This document shows positions 55,022 to 59,191 of a stretch of DNA of 59,191 nucleotides, piece by piece. The notes under the pieces were generated by a model. That model made no database searches. It saw only the letters and a list, made by a program, of their open reading frames with translations, and was not told the DNA's origin. Positions within the stretch are counted from its first letter, which is position 1. Each line of letters opens with the position of its first letter. The translations under genes were made by a program, and so were the position numbers. Location: assembly GCA_018661505.1 (NCBI GenBank), contig JABJIE010000018.1:1-59191 (forward strand), written 5' to 3'. The stretch comes from Lentimicrobiaceae bacterium (GTDB taxonomy: Bacteria; Bacteroidota; Bacteroidia; Bacteroidales; F082).

Positions 55022-58000
55022 ATGAGTAAAAATCTTTACAAAGTATTGTTTGCCATTTTCATTATAAGTTTGGTGAGTAGTTTTTCATTACAAGCTCAAA
55101 CCGTTACTGGTAATGTAAAAGACGGAACAACAGGTTTTAGTATACCTGGAGTTGCCGTACTTCAAATGGGAACTTTAAATGGAACCGTTACAGATATTGA
55201 CGGCAACTTTTCAATTGCATTGGCCCAAGGTAGTGATACTCTAGAGTTTTCCTTCATGGGATATGAAACTTTAAGCTTGGCCACAGGTGGACGTCAAGAA
55301 ATTAATGTCCTACTTAAGGAGGATTTGCTTGAGTTAGATGAAGTTGTTGTTATTGGTTATGGCACCCAGAAGAAAAAAGTAGTTACAGGTGCTATTTCTA
55401 CAGTTAACGCAGAAGAAATTAGTAAGGTGCCTGTTTTACAGGCCGGCCAGGCAATGCAAGGGCGTACAGCTGGGGTACAAGTAACCAACCAGTCAGGACA
55501 GCCTGGTGATCCACCTACAATCCGAATTAGGGGTGTAGGTACAACAGGAAACTCAGACCCTCTTTATGTTGTTGACGGTTTGGTCGTTTCAAGTATTGAA
55601 TACTTAAATCCCGGTGATATTGAACAAATGGATGTTCTTAAGGATGCTGCATCCGCTGCCATATATGGAGCACGAGCAGCTAATGGTGTTGTTCTTATCA
55701 CAACCAAATCCGGAACCAAAGGCAGTATTAATTTAACCTACTCAGCATACTATGGTATTCAGAATGCGGCAAAGCAACTAGACATGCTTAATTCTGATGA
55801 ATACATGATGATGATGAATGAGGGGGCTAGAAATGGAGGTTTCACTGAACCTTTCAACCCAAATACCGTTGCAGAATATGATACCGATTGGCAAGATGCC
55901 ATTTTTGTTCAAAATGCACCTATGGTTAGTCATGATGTTACAGTTGCGGGTGGTAATGATGTTGCTACTTTTTCATCTTCACTTTCATACTTTTCACAAG
56001 AAGGTATTATCGGTGGTGATAAGTCAAAATTTGAAAGAATTACTGCACGACTTAATAGTAGAATAAAAGTTACGGACTGGTTTAATTTTGGTAATAACCT
56101 TACTTTTTCACATGTTAATCGTAAAGGTATTGCATCCAATTCTTCATTTAACGGTGTGTATAGTAGTGCCCTTAATATGGAACCATTACTTCCAGTTATT
56201 GAACAAAATCCAGATAGCCTAGCTCAACCAAGGTATGTTAACAACGCTGATTATCTAATACGAAATTCAGAAGGTTTGATCTATGGTTTATCTAATAGGG
56301 TACCAGGTGAAGTTGTTAATCCAATGGCATTGCTTGAAATTCAAACAGGTGAAACAAGAGTGGATAAAGCTGTTGGAAATGTATTTGGTGAGATTGAATT
56401 GATAAAAGGATTGAAGTTTAAATCAAGTTTAGGAATAGACCTTGCTTATGTAAACTATGATTCTTATAGACCTTTTTATTATCTCAACGGCGCTCAAAAA
56501 AATATAAATAAAACATCTGTTTACAAAAGTGTTGCAAGATACCTAACATGGCAGTGGGAAAACACTCTAATTTATACCAAAAGTATTAAGAACCATAATT
56601 TCTCAATCTTGGTGGGTACGTCCGCAAGTGAAACCAATGGTGAAAACTTAAATGGATTTAACACAATGGTACCAACGGATGATCCAAATAATGTTTATTT
56701 GGATATGTCAATGGATACTGCCAGAGAAGCTCAAGCAGGAGGTGGAGCATTCCATGAAGCATGGTTCTCAGCATTTGCTCGTGTAACTTATGACTACAAA
56801 GGAAAATATTCTTTCACTGGTATTATCCGTAGGGATGGTTCCTCAAAATTTGGACCCAATAATCGCTATGGTAATTTCCCTTCATTGGGAGTATCTTGGT
56901 TACTATCGGAAGAATCATTCATGCCAGATTTAGGAGCTATTAACTTTCTTAAGCTAAGAGCTTCATGGGGTATAAATGGTAACGATAAAATCGGAAGCTA
57001 TCAATACCTTTCAGTAATGGATTATAGTAGAGCTTATATAATTGGAGGAACTCGATTGATTGGAGCTTCCCCAAGGTTCATAAGTAACCTTGACATTCAT
57101 TGGGAAGAGTCAGAACAGATTGATTTAGCGTTTGATTTGGGTGCTTTTAATGATCGTCTAATTGCAACATTTGATTATTACATCAAAAATACAAATGGAT
57201 TATTAGAAAGAGTTCCAATTCCTGGCCACGTTGGTAATGATCCTCCATACGCTAATGTAGGGAGTGTTAGAAATAGTGGAATTGAGCTTTCAACAACATG
57301 GCGCCACTACATCAAAGGCCTAAAATACTCCATAGGATTTAATGGATCATATAATATCAATACCATGACTCATATTGCGAATGATGAAAAATCAATCCAA
57401 GGAGCCTCATGGTCCGTAGCAGGTCCCGTAACTAGAGCAGAGGAAGGTCTTCCTATCGCTTATTTTTATGGTTGGGAAACCAATGGAATTTTTCAGGACA
57501 TGAATGATGTTTATACTTATCTTGCACCAGATGGTGAGCTACTACAGCCGCTTGCTTCCCCTGGAGATGTGCGATTTGTTGATATTAATGGAGATGGTGT
57601 TATTGACGATGAAGATCGTACAAAAATTGGCAATCCTACACCCGATTTTACAATGGGTATAAATGGCTCAGTTGAGTTTAAGAATTTTGATTTTTCATTC
57701 CTGATGATAGGTGCATTTGGTCATCAAATATTTAATGGTAGCCAAAGAATGGATTTGCAATTTACAAATAGCACTACCAAATTACTTGACAGATGGACCG
57801 GGCCAGGTTCTTCCAATACAAATCCCATATACACTTGGAGTGATAAAAACCTTAACAACCGAATCTCAGACTTATACATAGAGAATGGAGATTATGTTAG
57901 AGTTAAAAATATTCAATTGGGATATAGCATACCAAGTAATCTCCTGAGTAAGATAAAAATCAAAGACTGGAGAATATATGTCTCAGCTGAGAACTTACTT

Positions 58001-58126
58001 ACTTTCACTAGCTATACTGGGGCTGATCCTGAGATTGGTGCCATGAGCTCCTTTGATATTGGTATTGATAGAGGAATTTATCCTCAAGCAAGAACCTTTA
58101 GATTTGGTACAACAATCACTTTTTAA
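55022..58126 (+). CDS. SusC-like TonB-dependent outer-membrane transporter
   Basis: A 1034-aa TonB-dependent receptor. Order: signal peptide (to about 26, SFSLQAQ), carboxypeptidase-like regulatory (CarboxypepD_reg) domain (about 27-110), a TonB box-like DEVVVIGYGTQKK, plug (about 125-235; PLYVVDG, LKDAASAAIYGARAANGVVL, ITTKSG), then the 22-strand barrel ending FRFGTTITF. The ATG at 55022 is chosen because it starts the signal peptide. With SusD it imports oligosaccharides across the outer membrane. The susD gene begins 19 bp downstream. Confidence 0.97.
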   Translation: MSKNLYKVLFAIFIISLVSSFSLQAQTVTGNVKDGTTGFSIPGVAVLQMGTLNGTVTDIDGNFSIALAQGSDTLEFSFMGYETLSLATGGRQEINVLLKEDLLELDEVVVIGYGTQKKKVVTGAISTVNAEEISKVPVLQAGQAMQGRTAGVQVTNQSGQPGDPPTIRIRGVGTTGNSDPLYVVDGLVVSSIEYLNPGDIEQMDVLKDAASAAIYGARAANGVVLITTKSGTKGSINLTYSAYYGIQNAAKQLDMLNSDEYMMMMNEGARNGGFTEPFNPNTVAEYDTDWQDAIFVQNAPMVSHDVTVAGGNDVATFSSSLSYFSQEGIIGGDKSKFERITARLNSRIKVTDWFNFGNNLTFSHVNRKGIASNSSFNGVYSSALNMEPLLPVIEQNPDSLAQPRYVNNADYLIRNSEGLIYGLSNRVPGEVVNPMALLEIQTGETRVDKAVGNVFGEIELIKGLKFKSSLGIDLAYVNYDSYRPFYYLNGAQKNINKTSVYKSVARYLTWQWENTLIYTKSIKNHNFSILVGTSASETNGENLNGFNTMVPTDDPNNVYLDMSMDTAREAQAGGGAFHEAWFSAFARVTYDYKGKYSFTGIIRRDGSSKFGPNNRYGNFPSLGVSWLLSEESFMPDLGAINFLKLRASWGINGNDKIGSYQYLSVMDYSRAYIIGGTRLIGASPRFISNLDIHWEESEQIDLAFDLGAFNDRLIATFDYYIKNTNGLLERVPIPGHVGNDPPYANVGSVRNSGIELSTTWRHYIKGLKYSIGFNGSYNINTMTHIANDEKSIQGASWSVAGPVTRAEEGLPIAYFYGWETNGIFQDMNDVYTYLAPDGELLQPLASPGDVRFVDINGDGVIDDEDRTKIGNPTPDFTMGINGSVEFKNFDFSFLMIGAFGHQIFNGSQRMDLQFTNSTTKLLDRWTGPGSSNTNPIYTWSDKNLNNRISDLYIENGDYVRVKNIQLGYSIPSNLLSKIKIKDWRIYVSAENLLTFTSYTGADPEIGAMSSFDIGIDRGIYPQARTFRFGTTITF

Positions 58127-58145
58127 CATTTAAAACTCGAAGAAA

Positions 58146-59191
58146 ATGAAAAGACATATGAAAAAACTTGGAGTATTAATGGCGATAACTTTTCTTTTAA
58201 GCGCATGTGAAAAAGACTTTCTAGATCGCCCTCCATTAGATACAGTAGTAAGTTCAAACTTCTACAAAACTGAGGCAGACGCAATGTCAGCATTAGTTGC
58301 TACTTATGATGTATTGGGTTATCAATCTGCACCAGGTGTTTCCTGGGCACCCTTTCTAACAATGTCAGACATCCTATCAGATGATGCTTTCGCAGGAGGT
58401 AGTGATCCAAATGATGGAAAGGATGAAGATGAGCTTAATACTTATAATATACCTACTGAGAATCTCATAGTTCATGCAATATATCTAAAGAATTACACGG
58501 GTATATACAGGGCTAATTTACTCATGGAGAAAATTGTAGATATAGAAGCATCCGAAGAATTTAAGTCTAGAATTGTTGCTGAGTGTAAGTTTTTAAGGGC
58601 ATATTTTTACTTAGAACAAGTGCGCTTTTTTGAAAATATTCCACTTCTTACAGAAACAATAAAAGGCCCATCTGAATACATACAATCTCAGGCTGCACCT
58701 GCAGATGTATATAATCAAATTGCAACGGACTTAATAGATGCTATTAACATTTTACCTGCAAATATTCCAGCAAATGAAAAAGGAAGACTTAGTAAATGGG
58801 CTGCAAGTGGACTTTTGGCCAGAACTTATCTTTTTTATAACGGAGTATACGGTGCTCAATTCACTGTAAACGAAAATACTGTTGATAACTCGGTAGTTCT
58901 AGGATACCTAGAAGATATGATTACAAATAGTGGTCATGCTTTATTTGAAGATTACTCTGATAATTTCCATCTAATTGGAGAGTTTGGGGTTGAATCAGTA
59001 TTTGAAATATCTCACGGAGACATACTGCCCTGGTGGGATTGGGGATATGTGAGAGGTGGCGAAGGTAATTTAGCCGCACAGATGCAAGGACCCCGTGTTA
59101 CTGGATCAGAAAACTGGGACAGAGGATGGAGTTTTGGAACTGTAAATTATAAGTTGGTAGAGGATATGGGAAATGATCCTCGACTTGACTA
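58146..59191 (+). CDS. SusD-like outer-membrane glycan-binding lipoprotein (3' end outside window)
   Basis: An open frame from the ATG at 58146 to the window end, 348 codons so far. The lipoprotein signal ends at Cys21 (FLLSAC), followed by EKDFLDRPPLD, the typical SusD start. TPR-like helices include CKFLRAYFYLEQVRFFENIPLLTE (shown here in part: LRAYFYL), GRLSKWAASGLLARTYLFY. It caps the SusC barrel and binds the imported glycan. The C-terminal part, and any SusE or further GH genes, lie beyond the window. Confidence 0.95.
   Translation, partial: MKRHMKKLGVLMAITFLLSACEKDFLDRPPLDTVVSSNFYKTEADAMSALVATYDVLGYQSAPGVSWAPFLTMSDILSDDAFAGGSDPNDGKDEDELNTYNIPTENLIVHAIYLKNYTGIYRANLLMEKIVDIEASEEFKSRIVAECKFLRAYFYLEQVRFFENIPLLTETIKGPSEYIQSQAAPADVYNQIATDLIDAINILPANIPANEKGRLSKWAASGLLARTYLFYNGVYGAQFTVNENTVDNSVVLGYLEDMITNSGHALFEDYSDNFHLIGEFGVESVFEISHGDILPWWDWGYVRGGEGNLAAQMQGPRVTGSENWDRGWSFGTVNYKLVEDMGNDPRLD

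Overview
This 59-kb, AT-rich window comes from a member of the Bacteroidota, most likely a marine or sediment lineage near the Marinilabiliales/Bacteroidales. The evidence is: SusC/SusD-type transport genes, type IX secretion (T9SS) C-terminal sorting domains on several exported proteins, lipoprotein signals of Bacteroidota type, TAnnTTTG promoter elements, and a Sec/lipoprotein-type nitrous oxide reductase cluster. Pyruvate:ferredoxin oxidoreductase together with an AlkB-type monooxygenase and NosZ suggests a facultative or microaerophilic life style (inference).

Layout. 1-2.6 kb: a tRNA-Asn cut by the window edge, an AlkB-family hydroxylase, a nitroreductase and a remnant of a T9SS sorting domain. 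2.6-9 kb: an M3 oligopeptidase lipoprotein, an exported AhpD-like/YdhR-like fusion, and a thiolase plus 3-hydroxyacyl-CoA dehydrogenase pair. 9-27 kb: a T9SS-exported beta-propeller protein, a dihydroorotate-dehydrogenase-like gene divergent from nifJ, then housekeeping genes (acid phosphatase, sppA, folK, a deoxynucleoside kinase, an OmpA/TPR envelope protein, a SpoU methyltransferase, mutS) and tRNA-Gly and tRNA-Leu.

27.2-34.3 kb: a complete clade-II-like nos operon on the minus strand, in transcription order fasciclin lipoprotein, cytochrome c lipoprotein, nosZ, membrane protein, nosL, nosD, nosF, nosY. No nitrite or NO reductase is present in the window. A 14-bp CRP/FNR-like palindrome lies upstream of the operon, and a 14-bp perfect stem follows nosZ. 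Just upstream of the operon is a 59-codon DUF2805-family gene that appears to be interrupted by a nonsense codon.

35-38.4 kb: a secreted esterase, then a glutamine synthetase that overlaps an HMG-CoA lyase.

38.4-59.2 kb: a polysaccharide utilization locus, probably for a beta-glucan (inference). A five-gene minus-strand operon (GH3, GH5, GH3, GH3, CotH kinase-like) lies opposite a membrane-spanning propeller/Y_Y_Y/LuxR regulator, a PKD surface lipoprotein, SusC and SusD (cut by the window end). An unusual direct-repeat motif, TTTGATGTAWTTAWGATGT, occurs once between the GH operon and the regulator and twice in tandem before the PKD gene. It is the best candidate for the operator that joins both halves of the locus.
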